This document shows, in pieces, positions 24,117-32,424 of a stretch of DNA of 50,411 bases. A program made the translations under genes and the position numbers. Each line of letters starts with the position of its first letter. The stretch's first letter is position 1. The notes beneath the pieces were generated by a model. The model did not search any database, was not told the origin of the DNA, and saw nothing but the letters and a program-made list of their open reading frames with translations. The stretch spans positions 1-50,411 of the forward strand of contig JAJRXR010000009.1 of the NCBI GenBank assembly GCA_024276195.1. The letters run 5' to 3'. The DNA is from Planctomycetota bacterium. GTDB taxonomy: Bacteria > Planctomycetota > Phycisphaerae > Phycisphaerales > UBA1924.

Positions 24117-25325
24117 ATGATGAGGCGACGAACACACACGTTCCTGCTGATCGCTCTTGCCAGCTCTGCAGCACTCGCAGAGCCCCCGCCCCCGAACCCG
24201 CCCCCGAACCCGACCACACCCAACGCGGGCCACGACAAAAAATTCTTCCTGAGCGATACGCCGCGCGACAACCGCCTGAACATCTCCGGGCAGCTCCAGT
24301 TCCGCTACAAGGCGACCTTCCAGGACGACGACCCGGGCGTCATCGGCGCGGGCAACGACGCGACCGTCGGCTTCTCGATGCGCCGCGCCAAGATCAAGTT
24401 CGATGGCTCCGTCGTCTCCGAGCGCCTCAAGTTCAAGGTCATCGGCGCGTTCTCGCGCAGCTCGGGCGCCCTGATCCTCGAAGATGCGCTCATGAGCTAC
24501 GAGATCAACACCGACTGGACCGTCCGGGCCGGGCAGTTCAAGGCGCCCTTCCTGCGCGAAGAGCTCGTGTCGAGCACCTCCCAGCTCTTCGTCGAACGCT
24601 CCGTCGTCAACGAGACCTTCAACCAGGACTTCTCGCAGGGCATCGAGCTCTCGTACTCGAACTCTCGCTTCCGCACGACCGCGATGGTTTCCGACGGATT
24701 AGCTAGCAGGAACACGCCCTACAACACGCCCGGCGAGGCCGACATCGCCCTGACCGCGCGGGCCGAGGCGCTCATCATCAAAGCAGACGACTGGAAGCGG
24801 TTCAAGGATCTCACCTCGTGGCGCGGGGGCGAGACCAACGCGCTGCTCGGCGGCGCGATCCACTGGCAGACGATGGGACGCACCAACCCCGCAGGCCCGG
24901 ACATCGACATGCTCGCCCTGACCGCAGACGCCAGCGTCGAGGGCGACGGCTGGAACACCTTCGCCTCGGTCGTCTGGCGGCGCATGGACACCGCTGCGGG
25001 CATGGAGTTTGACGACCTCGGCGCAAGCGTCCAGGGCGGCGTCTTCGTGACCGACAGCACAGAACTCATCGCCCGCTGGGACGCGGTCTTCGCCGATTCA
25101 AACCGGGGGGGCGCCGGCGACGTGTTCAACACCATCTCCGTCGGCTTCAACCACTACTTCGTCCCCGAATCGCACGCGGCCAAGCTCACGGGCTCGGTGC
25201 GCTACTCGCTCGACGCCGTCAACGATCTCGCCGGCGTAGTCCGCCCCAGCGATTCGATCTCCCTCCGCCCCGACGCCAACGAGGGACAGATCGGACTCAT
25301 GATCCAGATGCAGCTGCTTTTCTAG
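24117..25325 (+). CDS. OprO/OprP-like outer-membrane porin (second of two)
   Basis: A 402-residue paralogue of the upstream porin. It has a signal peptide (MRRRTHTFLLIALASSAALA), then a Pro/Asn-rich spacer EPPPPNPPPNPTTPN, then the barrel. Shared blocks include DNRLNISGQLQFRYKATFQ, RRAKIKFDGSVVSERLKFKV, GQFKAPFLREE, VERSVVNETF, SVEGDGWNTFASVVW and YFVPESHAAKLTG, and the same C-terminal IQMQLLF ending in Phe. Two ATGs (24117, 24120) are possible starts. No separate promoter was recognised; the upstream terminator suggests it is transcribed on its own. The pair is a tandem duplication that has diverged substantially. Substrate is unknown. Confidence 0.86.
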   Translation: MMRRRTHTFLLIALASSAALAEPPPPNPPPNPTTPNAGHDKKFFLSDTPRDNRLNISGQLQFRYKATFQDDDPGVIGAGNDATVGFSMRRAKIKFDGSVVSERLKFKVIGAFSRSSGALILEDALMSYEINTDWTVRAGQFKAPFLREELVSSTSQLFVERSVVNETFNQDFSQGIELSYSNSRFRTTAMVSDGLASRNTPYNTPGEADIALTARAEALIIKADDWKRFKDLTSWRGGETNALLGGAIHWQTMGRTNPAGPDIDMLALTADASVEGDGWNTFASVVWRRMDTAAGMEFDDLGASVQGGVFVTDSTELIARWDAVFADSNRGGAGDVFNTISVGFNHYFVPESHAAKLTGSVRYSLDAVNDLAGVVRPSDSISLRPDANEGQIGLMIQMQLLF

Positions 25326-25337
25326 GGGTTCCCGGAG

Positions 25338-25417
25338 GCGAGGGCTTCCAGCCCTCGCGCCGTTGGTGTCGGATGCGCAAGGTTTCGCTAATCGCCGGGT
25401 GGGCTGGAAGCCCACCC
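25338..25417. repeat. Two triloop palindromes between convergent genes
   Basis: At 25338-25358: GCGAGGGCT, loop TCC, AGCCCTCGC. At 25397-25417: GGGTGGGCT, loop GGA, AGCCCACCC. Both have nine-base perfect stems and the same core GGGCT...AGCCC, in opposite orientation. They lie between the second porin and the 3' end of argS, and may help end transcription, but their sequence links them to the dispersed family seen inside genes. Confidence 0.88.
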
Positions 25418-25428
25418 CTCCGCTTGCT

Positions 25429-27294
25429 TTACATCCGCTCAAGCACGGGCAACCCCAGCGTGCGCAGCCCATCGCTGAGCACACGCCCCGTCAAGTCGCA
25501 CAGACGCAGGCGCGAGGCGCGGACCGCCTCGTCGTCGCCCCGGAGCACAGGGCAGTTCTCGTAGAACGAGCTGTACGCCGTCGCCAAGTCGTAAAGGTAT
25601 GCGCACAAGCGGTGCGGCTCGAGATGCTCGCCGACGGCGCGCACAACGCCCGGGTAGCGCAGCAGCGTCAGTGCGAGCGCCTTCTCCTGCGCCTCGCCGA
25701 TGGTCAGCCCGGACGATTCCCAGCCCGTGACCCCGCCCTCGCGCGCCTTGCGCACCACGCCCTGCGTGCGCACAAACGCGTACAGCAGGTACGGCCCCGT
25801 GTTGCCCTCGAACGCGAGCATCCGGTCGAAGCTGAACACATAGTCCTTCGCCCGCTCGCCCGAGAGGTCGGTGTACTTGATCGCCGCGATCCCGACCGCC
25901 TCGGCGATCTTGGCGCGCTCCTCCGCCGCCAGATCCGGGTTTTTCTCCGCGACCGTCACGCCCGCGCGCTGCACGGCCTCATCGAGCAGGTCCGTCAGCT
26001 TGACGTTCTCGCCCGAGCGTGTCTTTAGCGGCGTGTTGTCCTCGCCCATGACCATCCCGAACGCCGCGTGCGCCAGCCTCGCCTCGGTCCCGTTGGCTTT
26101 GGTCGTGTACCCCGCCCGACGGGCGGCGCCGAACACCTGGCGGAAGTGCAGCCCCTGGCGCGCATCGACGCAGTACACCAGCACGTCGCCGCCGAGGTTC
26201 TGAACGCGCCGGCGCACGCCCGCGATGTCGGTGGTCGCGTACAGAAACCCGCCGTCGCTCTTGCGGATCAGCGTCGGCGCCTTGATCCCCTCGACCCGAA
26301 CCACCAGCGCCCCGTCGGACTCCTCGGCGATCCCCCGGTCAACCAGATCCTGCACCAGCGCCGCAAGCTCGCCTCGGTACGTGCTCTCGCCGGCAGAGTG
26401 CTCGTCGGTCACGTTCGCGTGCAGGCGCGCGCACGTTTGCAGGCATGCGCGCATCGTCACGTCGTAGATGCGCTTCCAGACGCCGGCGGTCCGCTCGTCG
26501 CCCGACTGCAGCGACACCAGCCTCGCCTTGGCCCGATCGAGCGCTTCGCTCGCGGACTCGACCCGAAGCTCCGCCTCGATCTCGGCCTTCGGTCCCGTGT
26601 TGAACGTTCTGATCGTCTCGAGCGCCTTGGTCTCGCCCTTGCACTCGCCCTGGGCGGCCCGGTAGATCCGGTTGAGGTCATCGAGCCCGATCGAGGAGAG
26701 GTCCTCGCCCGCGTCCTCAAGCTCGATGAGCTTCTGGACGACCATCGCGATCGGCAGGCCCCAGTCGCCCACGTGGCTCTGGCGGACGACGTTCCAGCCG
26801 AGGCGCTCGAAGACGCGGGCGATGGCGTCGCCGATGACGGTGGCGCGCAGGTGCCCGACGTGCATCTGCTTGGCGAGGTTCACGCCGCACAGATCAACGA
26901 CGATGGTCCTGGGCGACGCGGGCGGTTCGATGCCCAGCTCGGGGGTGTCCAGGCGCCCAAGCAGTTCGCTCAGCAGCTCCGCCTTCAGGCGGATGTTGAT
27001 GAACCCCGGGCCGGCGATCGACGCCTCGGTCGGCGCCTCCGCGATCCCGCTCAGATCGAGCTTCTCGATGATCTTGAGCGCCACGTCGCGCGGCTTCATC
27101 CCCGCCCGCTTGCCCAGCGCCATCGCCGCGTTGGACTGGAAGTCGCCGTGCTCGCTCTGGCGGCTGGGCGTCACCATCGCGCTGACGGAGCCTTGGAGGT
27201 CGGGGAAAGCCGCGCGGATCGCCCGCTCGAAGCGCTCGCTGAGGAGCGCGCCGGGGTCGATGGTCGCGGCGCCGGTCGGAGAAGGCTCGGTCAT
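25429..27294 (-). CDS. argS: Arginyl-tRNA synthetase
   Basis: Charges tRNA-Arg with arginine. The 621 residues have the N-terminal additional domain (HGDFQSNAAMALGKRAG ... GPGFINIRL), the class I signature HVGHLRAT near residue 140, the DWGLPIAMVVQKL segment, the catalytic-core motifs DGGFLYATTDIAG and GMVMGEDNTPLKTRSGENVKLTDLLDEA, and a helical anticodon-binding domain ending in LPVLERM, all ArgS-specific. Just before HVGH the sequence reads CGVNLAKQM where most bacterial enzymes have SxPNxAKxM. It is the last gene of a minus-strand run, with 21 bases after the BtuF-like gene. Confidence 0.95.
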   Translation of the reverse strand: MTEPSPTGAATIDPGALLSERFERAIRAAFPDLQGSVSAMVTPSRQSEHGDFQSNAAMALGKRAGMKPRDVALKIIEKLDLSGIAEAPTEASIAGPGFINIRLKAELLSELLGRLDTPELGIEPPASPRTIVVDLCGVNLAKQMHVGHLRATVIGDAIARVFERLGWNVVRQSHVGDWGLPIAMVVQKLIELEDAGEDLSSIGLDDLNRIYRAAQGECKGETKALETIRTFNTGPKAEIEAELRVESASEALDRAKARLVSLQSGDERTAGVWKRIYDVTMRACLQTCARLHANVTDEHSAGESTYRGELAALVQDLVDRGIAEESDGALVVRVEGIKAPTLIRKSDGGFLYATTDIAGVRRRVQNLGGDVLVYCVDARQGLHFRQVFGAARRAGYTTKANGTEARLAHAAFGMVMGEDNTPLKTRSGENVKLTDLLDEAVQRAGVTVAEKNPDLAAEERAKIAEAVGIAAIKYTDLSGERAKDYVFSFDRMLAFEGNTGPYLLYAFVRTQGVVRKAREGGVTGWESSGLTIGEAQEKALALTLLRYPGVVRAVGEHLEPHRLCAYLYDLATAYSSFYENCPVLRGDDEAVRASRLRLCDLTGRVLSDGLRTLGLPVLERM

Positions 27295-27315
27295 GGCCCA
27301 GAGTCTAGGGGGCGA

Positions 27316-28326
27316 CTAGGGGGCGTCCGCACTGCGCTGGGCGGTCCACTGTTCAAGGATGCCCGCCAGATCGTTGGCGAACGAGCTCATCGACGAGCCC
27401 GCCGGGATCTGGCAGTGCTCCGAGTCGATCAGCGCAACACGCCGGTTCTTGATTGCGGGGATGTCCAGCCGCCCGACCGCGCCGAGGCGCTCGATGAGTT
27501 TGCTCGCGCTGACCCGCCTGGGCTCAACAAACCGGTCATCATCCGTCGGATCGCGCGGCATGACAATCACAATCCCGTCCGGGCTCAGGCGAACCACGTC
27601 CTCCGCGTCGAGCTCTTGCCACAGCCCGCCGCTCTCGAGCGCGTTCTCGCCCCCGATCCGCCCGAGCACCTGGGCATGGAACGAGCCCGGACCGAGCGCC
27701 CCGGGCGGAGAGACGGCGCCCAGCAGCAAGATCCGCCCCGCCCCGCCGACGATCGGCCCGCGATCAGCGATCGAACGCGCGAACGCCTCGCTCGGCATCG
27801 CCTTGTCGAACCGGTCCGCCGGATCAGAGAACCCGATCGCGTTCGCCTCGCCATCCTCGGGCGGCGAGACATACGTCAGGTACAGATCGTCCATCACGCG
27901 CGCGATGTCGTCAAGGGTATCGATGGATCCGAACCGCTGGACGATCCACCCGCGTTCTTTCGAGAGCGATTCGAGGCGTGCTGGCAGGGGCTTGTCCTTG
28001 TTGAGCTCGATGAGCACGTGGGTCGGGCGGGCCAGGAGCAGGGCCTCGTAGTCGATGCCGTCGAAGCTCCCGACGCGCGGGATCGAGGCGCTCAGGGCGG
28101 TGTCAAAGTCGTGCGTGCCGACGATGCGGTCCTCGAGCCCGAGGTCCTGGAGGATCAGCGCCACAGCCGGGCTCAGCGCGACCAGGCGCACCGACGCTGG
28201 ATCACCATCCCAGCGTGCGCTCTCCGCGCCGGGCGGGGCGTTCGGGGACGGGGGTGCCGGGCGCTCGCACGAGACGAGGAGCGAGACGAGCACAAGCGCG
28301 ATGAGGCTCAGCAGCGTTCGGTACAT
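27316..28326 (-). CDS. BtuF-like periplasmic-binding lipoprotein
   Basis: A 336-residue lipoprotein with a clear signal and lipobox (LLSLIALVLVSLLVSC). The mature part has the class III periplasmic-binding-protein pattern: RLVALSPAVALILQDLGLEDRIVGTHDFD, then VGSFDGIDYEALLLARPTHVLI, a connecting helix, and IPAIKNRRVALIDSEHCQIPAGSS near the end. BtuF-type proteins bind vitamin B12 or siderophores for ABC importers, but no permease or ATPase gene is adjacent. It could be an orphan subunit or have a different role. It overlaps the upstream BshC-like gene by 19 bases. Confidence 0.78.
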   Translation of the reverse strand: MYRTLLSLIALVLVSLLVSCERPAPPSPNAPPGAESARWDGDPASVRLVALSPAVALILQDLGLEDRIVGTHDFDTALSASIPRVGSFDGIDYEALLLARPTHVLIELNKDKPLPARLESLSKERGWIVQRFGSIDTLDDIARVMDDLYLTYVSPPEDGEANAIGFSDPADRFDKAMPSEAFARSIADRGPIVGGAGRILLLGAVSPPGALGPGSFHAQVLGRIGGENALESGGLWQELDAEDVVRLSPDGIVIVMPRDPTDDDRFVEPRRVSASKLIERLGAVGRLDIPAIKNRRVALIDSEHCQIPAGSSMSSFANDLAGILEQWTAQRSADAP

Positions 28327-29750
28327 GGCGAGGGGTCATCCTTGAGCCCGAACGCGCCGCGCACCATCGAGCGCAGCGCGAGCAGGTCGCGTTGGGGGTA
28401 CAGCGGGAAGGCCAGCGTCCGGTCGCGGGCGAGCTGGGCGTCTTTCCGGGCGGACGCCGCCCGGGCGCGGGCCTGGGCCGCGTCCGCATCGAGGGCCGCC
28501 AGCGCTGCGCGATGCTCATCGCGGACGCGGGCGAGCAGGGCATGCAACTGCCTGTAGAGTTCGGCGCGCCGCTCGGGCGGGGCGGAGCGCAGCTCATCGA
28601 GCAGGCGGGCTTTCTCATGAGCGGCTTGCTCATCGCCGAGCAGGGCCGGGTTGTGCCGGGCCGCGTGCGCGCGCCAGGCGAGGGCGTCGGCCTCGTCAAC
28701 GTCGGTCAGGTCAACCTCGCCGCCGGGGCGCAGGGTGGCGCTGACCACGACGCTTGGCGCCGGCGATCGTTCGCCAATCCAGCGGGCAAGCCAGGCGTCG
28801 GTGACCCTGTCGTACACGCCCCCGCCGAGCCCGTGGATGAACAGGTCGCACCCCGCCATGCGCACAAGGCCGGTCATCATCAGCCCGCGCGGCGCCAGCT
28901 CTTCGGGCGCGAGGGTGTCGAGGTCGGACGCGCTGGCCGGGCGGCGCACGCCCCCTCGGATCGACCACAGCGGCAGCTCTGCGCCCGAACGTTCATCGCC
29001 CGGGCGAAGCGGGCGCACCCCCGAGCGCGGGACGGACGCCACACCCAGGTTGTACGCCTCTTGGCATGCGCCCGGGTCGGCGCGCATCCGCTCGACCAGC
29101 TCGCTGAATAAATCTGTCCGCGAGATCGAGAGCGCGCTCACCGACTGGATCGGGCCAGCGATCGGCGCAAGCAGATCCTGGACCGATGCGTGGATCTGGG
29201 CGCTGAGGGCGCCCGCGTCCTGGTGCGCCGTCAGTGCCGAGGCGATGGTGTGCAGGGGCGTCGGGACATTGAGCGCGATGGGCGTCGCGGGGCGGAGACC
29301 GGTGGGGGCGTTGGAACGGGCGCCGGTGTCGGGATTCGGACTTGCCGAGAGATCGCACGCGCCGCCCCGTCGCCCGCCGTCCTCGCCCTCGATCGCGTAC
29401 CGGAACTGTGTCGGCTCGCCCGTGTCCTGGTCCACGACGAGCCAGACGGGGTGGGCAGCGAGGGCCTGGGCGCCAGCGGAGGCGGCGAGGTACTTGCTCA
29501 GGATCCCCGGGTGCCACACCTGGGCCTGGTGCCCGCTCATGATGATCGGTCGATCAGTCGGCAGACCCAACTGCCCGCGGAAGCGCGCCGCCCGAGGGCT
29601 TGTGTTGCGCTTGAGCAACGCCGCCCATTGCTCGGCGGGCGGGTCGATGCTCAGGATGGGGGTGGGCGCGGAGAAGGGGGAGGCGGGATGCTCCGCGTGT
29701 GTGGGCACAGGGCAGTTTACTGCGGAGCGCGATGGGCAGTCTATTGGCAT
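28308..29750 (-). CDS. Conserved protein with BshC-like features
   Basis: About 480 residues from an ATG at 29750, which overlaps the GT2 gene by ten bases; a GTG at 29708 is an alternative. No secure family. The N-terminal part reads RPIIMSGHQAQVWHPGILSKYLAA...HPVWLVVDQDTGEP, which can be laid over the BshC pattern of a TGQQAGLLTGPLYTIYKA-type segment followed by PVFWIAxEDHD. The C-terminal part has a long Ala/Arg/Glu-rich coiled coil (residues about 370-455) and ends in a YPQRDLLALRSMVRGAFG segment, as BshC has a coiled coil and a P..LQER..N end. BshC adds cysteine in bacillithiol synthesis. The resemblance was made by eye and may reflect a distant relative. Confidence 0.4.
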   Translation of the reverse strand: MPIDCPSRSAVNCPVPTHAEHPASPFSAPTPILSIDPPAEQWAALLKRNTSPRAARFRGQLGLPTDRPIIMSGHQAQVWHPGILSKYLAASAGAQALAAHPVWLVVDQDTGEPTQFRYAIEGEDGGRRGGACDLSASPNPDTGARSNAPTGLRPATPIALNVPTPLHTIASALTAHQDAGALSAQIHASVQDLLAPIAGPIQSVSALSISRTDLFSELVERMRADPGACQEAYNLGVASVPRSGVRPLRPGDERSGAELPLWSIRGGVRRPASASDLDTLAPEELAPRGLMMTGLVRMAGCDLFIHGLGGGVYDRVTDAWLARWIGERSPAPSVVVSATLRPGGEVDLTDVDEADALAWRAHAARHNPALLGDEQAAHEKARLLDELRSAPPERRAELYRQLHALLARVRDEHRAALAALDADAAQARARAASARKDAQLARDRTLAFPLYPQRDLLALRSMVRGAFGLKDDPSPCTERC

Positions 29751-30502
29751 CGGCACCCCGCCGAAACGCCGTCGAGCGCCTGGGCGGGGAGGCGATCGGC
29801 GCAGCGCTCGAGTTCGCAATGCATGATCTGGCGGTAGTGGCTCAGGCGGACCTCGGGCACATCGAGCCCGCCGCCGAACGAGCGGCTCGCGTCGTTGTAG
29901 ATCAACCGGACGGGGATCTCGCCGATGCGCAGCCCCGCAGCGACGGACTGCACCCACAGCTGCATCGGGAAGGCGTAGCCCGTTTCGGTCAGGCGGATCT
30001 CGGACAGCGACGAGACGCGGTGGGCCTTGAACCCGCAGAACCCGTCGGTGAGCGTCAGGCCCAGGCGTTCGTTGATCTCGGCGGTGATCCGGTGGTTGAT
30101 CGCGCGCCGGTCCGGGGGCGGGCTGTCGGCGTCCTCGTCGAGCGTGAGGTACCGAGAGCCGGAGATCAGGTCCAGATCGTTGCGGGCGGCGTCCTCGAGA
30201 AAGCGCGGGATCGCCGCCGGCTCGTGCTGCTCGTCGCAGTCCATCGTGATGATCCAGTCAAACCCCCGCCCCTGGGCGAAGGCGAAGGCGTCGAGCAGCG
30301 AGCGTCCGTACCCGTGGTTGGTCGGGTGGCGGATCAGGTCGAAATCGAGCGGGCGCTGGAGGTGCGTCAGCACGTCGCCTGTGTTGTCGGTGGAGCCGTC
30401 GTCGATGACGAGGATGTGCTGGGCGAACTCGCGGACGCGCTCGAGAACGCCCCGGACGTAGCCCTGCTCGTTGAAGACCGGGATCGCGACAAGTGTGCGC
30501 AT
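29741..30502 (-). CDS. Family 2 glycosyltransferase
   Basis: A 253-residue cytoplasmic GT-A-fold enzyme, close in style to dolichyl/undecaprenyl-phosphate sugar synthases. The ATG at 30502 follows AGGAGG by nine bases and starts at the core LVAIPVFNEQGYVRGVL. Next come VIDDGSTDNT, NHGYGRSLLDAF, and the metal-binding acidic motif TMDCDEQH. A GFCGFKAHR turn and the C-terminal EIPVRLIYNDASRSFGGG are also usual in this group. No C-terminal membrane helices are present. Donor and acceptor are unknown. It lies first in the overlapping run that leads to argS, and follows a large hairpin (30551-30596). Confidence 0.85.
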   Translation of the reverse strand: MRTLVAIPVFNEQGYVRGVLERVREFAQHILVIDDGSTDNTGDVLTHLQRPLDFDLIRHPTNHGYGRSLLDAFAFAQGRGFDWIITMDCDEQHEPAAIPRFLEDAARNDLDLISGSRYLTLDEDADSPPPDRRAINHRITAEINERLGLTLTDGFCGFKAHRVSSLSEIRLTETGYAFPMQLWVQSVAAGLRIGEIPVRLIYNDASRSFGGGLDVPEVRLSHYRQIMHCELERCADRLPAQALDGVSAGCRCQ

Positions 30503-30550
30503 CTGCTGCTCCCTCCTGTGCTTCGGACGCGGCGCGTCCGAGCCCTCGGT

Positions 30551-30596
30551 AAACCGGGCATGGGGGCGGAGTATTTCCGCCTGCCCGCTCCGGTTT
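30551..30596. other. Long inverted repeat between minus-strand genes
   Basis: AAACCGG (30551-30557) pairs with CCGGTTT (30590-30596). Inside it GGGCA pairs with TGCCC, and GGCGGA pairs with TCCGCC around a GTATT loop, giving a nearly continuous hairpin of 46 bases. It lies in the gap between the genes at 30682 and 30502. It could end transcription of the former (no T-run is present) or act in the leader of the glycosyltransferase mRNA. Confidence 0.6.
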
Positions 30597-30681
30597 GGCG
30601 GGCACACTGTAGACCTGTCAGCCCGCCAATCAGTTGCAGCCAGCGAGGGCGGTTGGTGTATGTTCGCCCGCCTGGGCGTTG

Positions 30682-31260
30682 TCAGGCATCGTCTGCGGTC
30701 TCGGACTCTTCGAGCTCGCTTTCGAGCGAGGTGAAGGCGCCGAAGCCGAAGGGCTGCCCGGCGGACCCATCGCCCGAGATCGCCTCGGCCCGCTCCTCAA
30801 GGGTCCGGACCAACTCTTCCGAGAGCGAATGGAACGCCCGGATCTCGGAGATGGGCAGGGTGTAAATCTCGCCCGCGGGCGTGCGCACCTGGTAGACGGT
30901 GCACTGCACCTCGCTCGAGATGCACCGTTTCTCGGTTGAAGAGGGGACCGAGCACGCGAAGACCGGGATGATGTCGGCGATCGGGATGCGCTGCCCAAAG
31001 TTGGTAATCAGCGCCAGACGCCCGTCGAACATGTCGTCGATCGGTCCTGGTGAGTATGCGGCGCCCTTGGGCGTGGGGGTCAGACGCCCGCCGGAGCCCG
31101 CGGCGGCGGCCAGCGCGGAGAGAATTTCCCGCATGACATTCTGCCAGAACAGGTCACGCCGAACGACGACGCGCTGCGGGTCTGGCGCTCGAGCCGCCCG
31201 CTGGGAGGGCGTGGGCGTGGGTTTCGGCGTGGGCTTGGGTGAGGGATTGGGGTGCGTCAT
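30682..31260 (-). CDS. Hypothetical protein with Pro/Thr-rich N-terminus
   Basis: A 192-residue soluble protein with no recognised family. The first 20 residues are a Pro-rich tract (NPSPKPTPKPTPTPS). A helix-like segment RRDLFWQNVMREILSALAAAAG follows, then a compact mixed region with three cysteines (VFACSVPSSTEKRCISSEVQCTVYQVRTPAGEIYTLPISEIRAFHSLSEELVRTLEERA). The C-terminus is acidic. AGGA lies about ten bases before the ATG. Codon use fits neighbouring genes, so it is likely a real cytoplasmic protein. Confidence 0.6.
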   Translation of the reverse strand: MTHPNPSPKPTPKPTPTPSQRAARAPDPQRVVVRRDLFWQNVMREILSALAAAAGSGGRLTPTPKGAAYSPGPIDDMFDGRLALITNFGQRIPIADIIPVFACSVPSSTEKRCISSEVQCTVYQVRTPAGEIYTLPISEIRAFHSLSEELVRTLEERAEAISGDGSAGQPFGFGAFTSLESELEESETADDA

Positions 31261-31446
31261 GGGGGAGGAATCCTGGTGGGGCGTGCCGGCGAAGGGGTGG
31301 TTCCGTGGTCCTCGGGCGGTGCGGGGCCTCGGCGATCCGCGCCAGCCCGCACAGATGCTACGGCTTTCGGCGCTCTTGGGTCCGCATTGGACGCGAGACG
31401 AAGGCGCGACGGGCGGGGGCCGATAGCGCTGTCGAGGAGGCGTGCC

Positions 31447-31785
31447 ATGGCTTCAACAGGAAAGTCGTTCGATCAGATCAAGGCGATCCTGGGCAAGCTC
31501 GACCGCCAGGTCGATGAGGCCCGGATCAAGCGTCTGGGCATCACGCCCGCGCCCGCCGGGGCGGCGGCAGCGCCGCCCGCTGCGACCCGCCTGGGGCAGG
31601 CGTTTGAGGCGCCCGCGAGCCCGCCGAGCGAACGGCGCTCGAAGTACGGGCGGGCCAAGCCGCTGAACCGATCGGAGGAGGACTCCAACGGCTCGAGCAA
31701 CGGCAACGGCAGCGGCGCCAGCAACGGCAGCGCCTGGACCAACGGGTCCGCCCCGCAGGGCGACCTGGACGAGACCATCGGCTGA
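31447..31785 (+). CDS. Small hypothetical protein with low-complexity tail
   Basis: A 112-residue protein. The start at 31447 is supported by GAGGAGG six bases upstream. Residues 1-32 form a charged amphipathic helix (FDQIKAILGKLDRQVDEARIKRLGI). The middle is Ala/Pro-rich and the tail is Asn/Ser/Gly-rich (SNGSSNGNGSGASNGSAWTNGS), presumably disordered. No family recognised. Confidence 0.6.
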   Translation: MASTGKSFDQIKAILGKLDRQVDEARIKRLGITPAPAGAAAAPPAATRLGQAFEAPASPPSERRSKYGRAKPLNRSEEDSNGSSNGNGSGASNGSAWTNGSAPQGDLDETIG

Positions 31786-31828
31786 CTCGCCCGGCTCAAC
31801 CTCGGCGCGTGCCGACGGTAGAGCGGGC

Positions 31829-32350
31829 ATGCGACACACACCACTGATTGTCCTGATCGCGCTCGCCCTAGCGGGCGTGCTTTCGTTGGGCGCTGCGCCG
31901 GACCAAGAGCCGGAAAAGGCGACGACGTACATCATCGTGCGCCACGCGGAGAAGGCGCCCGGCGGAGAACGAGACCCGGACCTGACAGCCGCGGGTCGCG
32001 AGCGGGCGGCTCGCCTGGCGGGCATGGTGCGCTCGATGGACATCGGCGCGGTGCGTTCGACGGACTATGCCCGGACGCGCAAGACCGCGGCGCCGATCGC
32101 GGCGCAGGCGGGTGTTGAGGTCGAGCTGTATGATCCGCGCAAAGCGGGCGAGATGCTCGAAGCGTTGGGAGATCGGTTTGGCGGGCGGAGTGTGCTGATC
32201 GTGGGGCATTCCAACACGATTCTGGATATTGTGCGCCGCCTAGGCGGGCGGGCGCCGACGGGGGATCTGGAGGATCACGAGTACGACAATGTGTTCATCG
32301 TCACGGTGTTGGTGGATGGGCGGGTGATTACGCACCGTCTGCACGGGTAG
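31829..32350 (+). CDS. Exported histidine phosphatase-family protein (SixA-like)
   Basis: A 173-residue member of the phosphoglycerate-mutase-like branch of histidine phosphatases. A signal peptide (LIVLIALALAGVLSLGAAP) suggests export to the periplasm. The catalytic RHAEK motif is near residue 38, followed by LTAAGRERAARLAGM, STDYARTRKTAAPIA, and GHSNTILDIVRRLGG with the second His. The length and the missing large insertion fit the SixA/short phosphatase group. The substrate is unknown. It lies 43 bases after the small gene at 31447, so the two may be co-transcribed. Confidence 0.82.
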   Translation: MRHTPLIVLIALALAGVLSLGAAPDQEPEKATTYIIVRHAEKAPGGERDPDLTAAGRERAARLAGMVRSMDIGAVRSTDYARTRKTAAPIAAQAGVEVELYDPRKAGEMLEALGDRFGGRSVLIVGHSNTILDIVRRLGGRAPTGDLEDHEYDNVFIVTVLVDGRVITHRLHG

Positions 32351-32388
32351 ATTTTGTTGCTTACTTTGCGTCGGGCGTTGAGAGATTC

Positions 32389-32409
32389 GTACGGGCTGGA
32401 AGCCCATAC
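32389..32409. repeat. Triloop palindrome, one mismatch
   Basis: GTACGGGCT, loop GGA, AGCCCATAC, with one mismatch in the stem. The core GGGCT-GGA-AGCCC is the same as in the element at 25397-25417. It lies between the convergent phosphatase and DUF885 genes. Confidence 0.75.
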
Positions 32410-32424
32410 CACCGATCGGCACGC

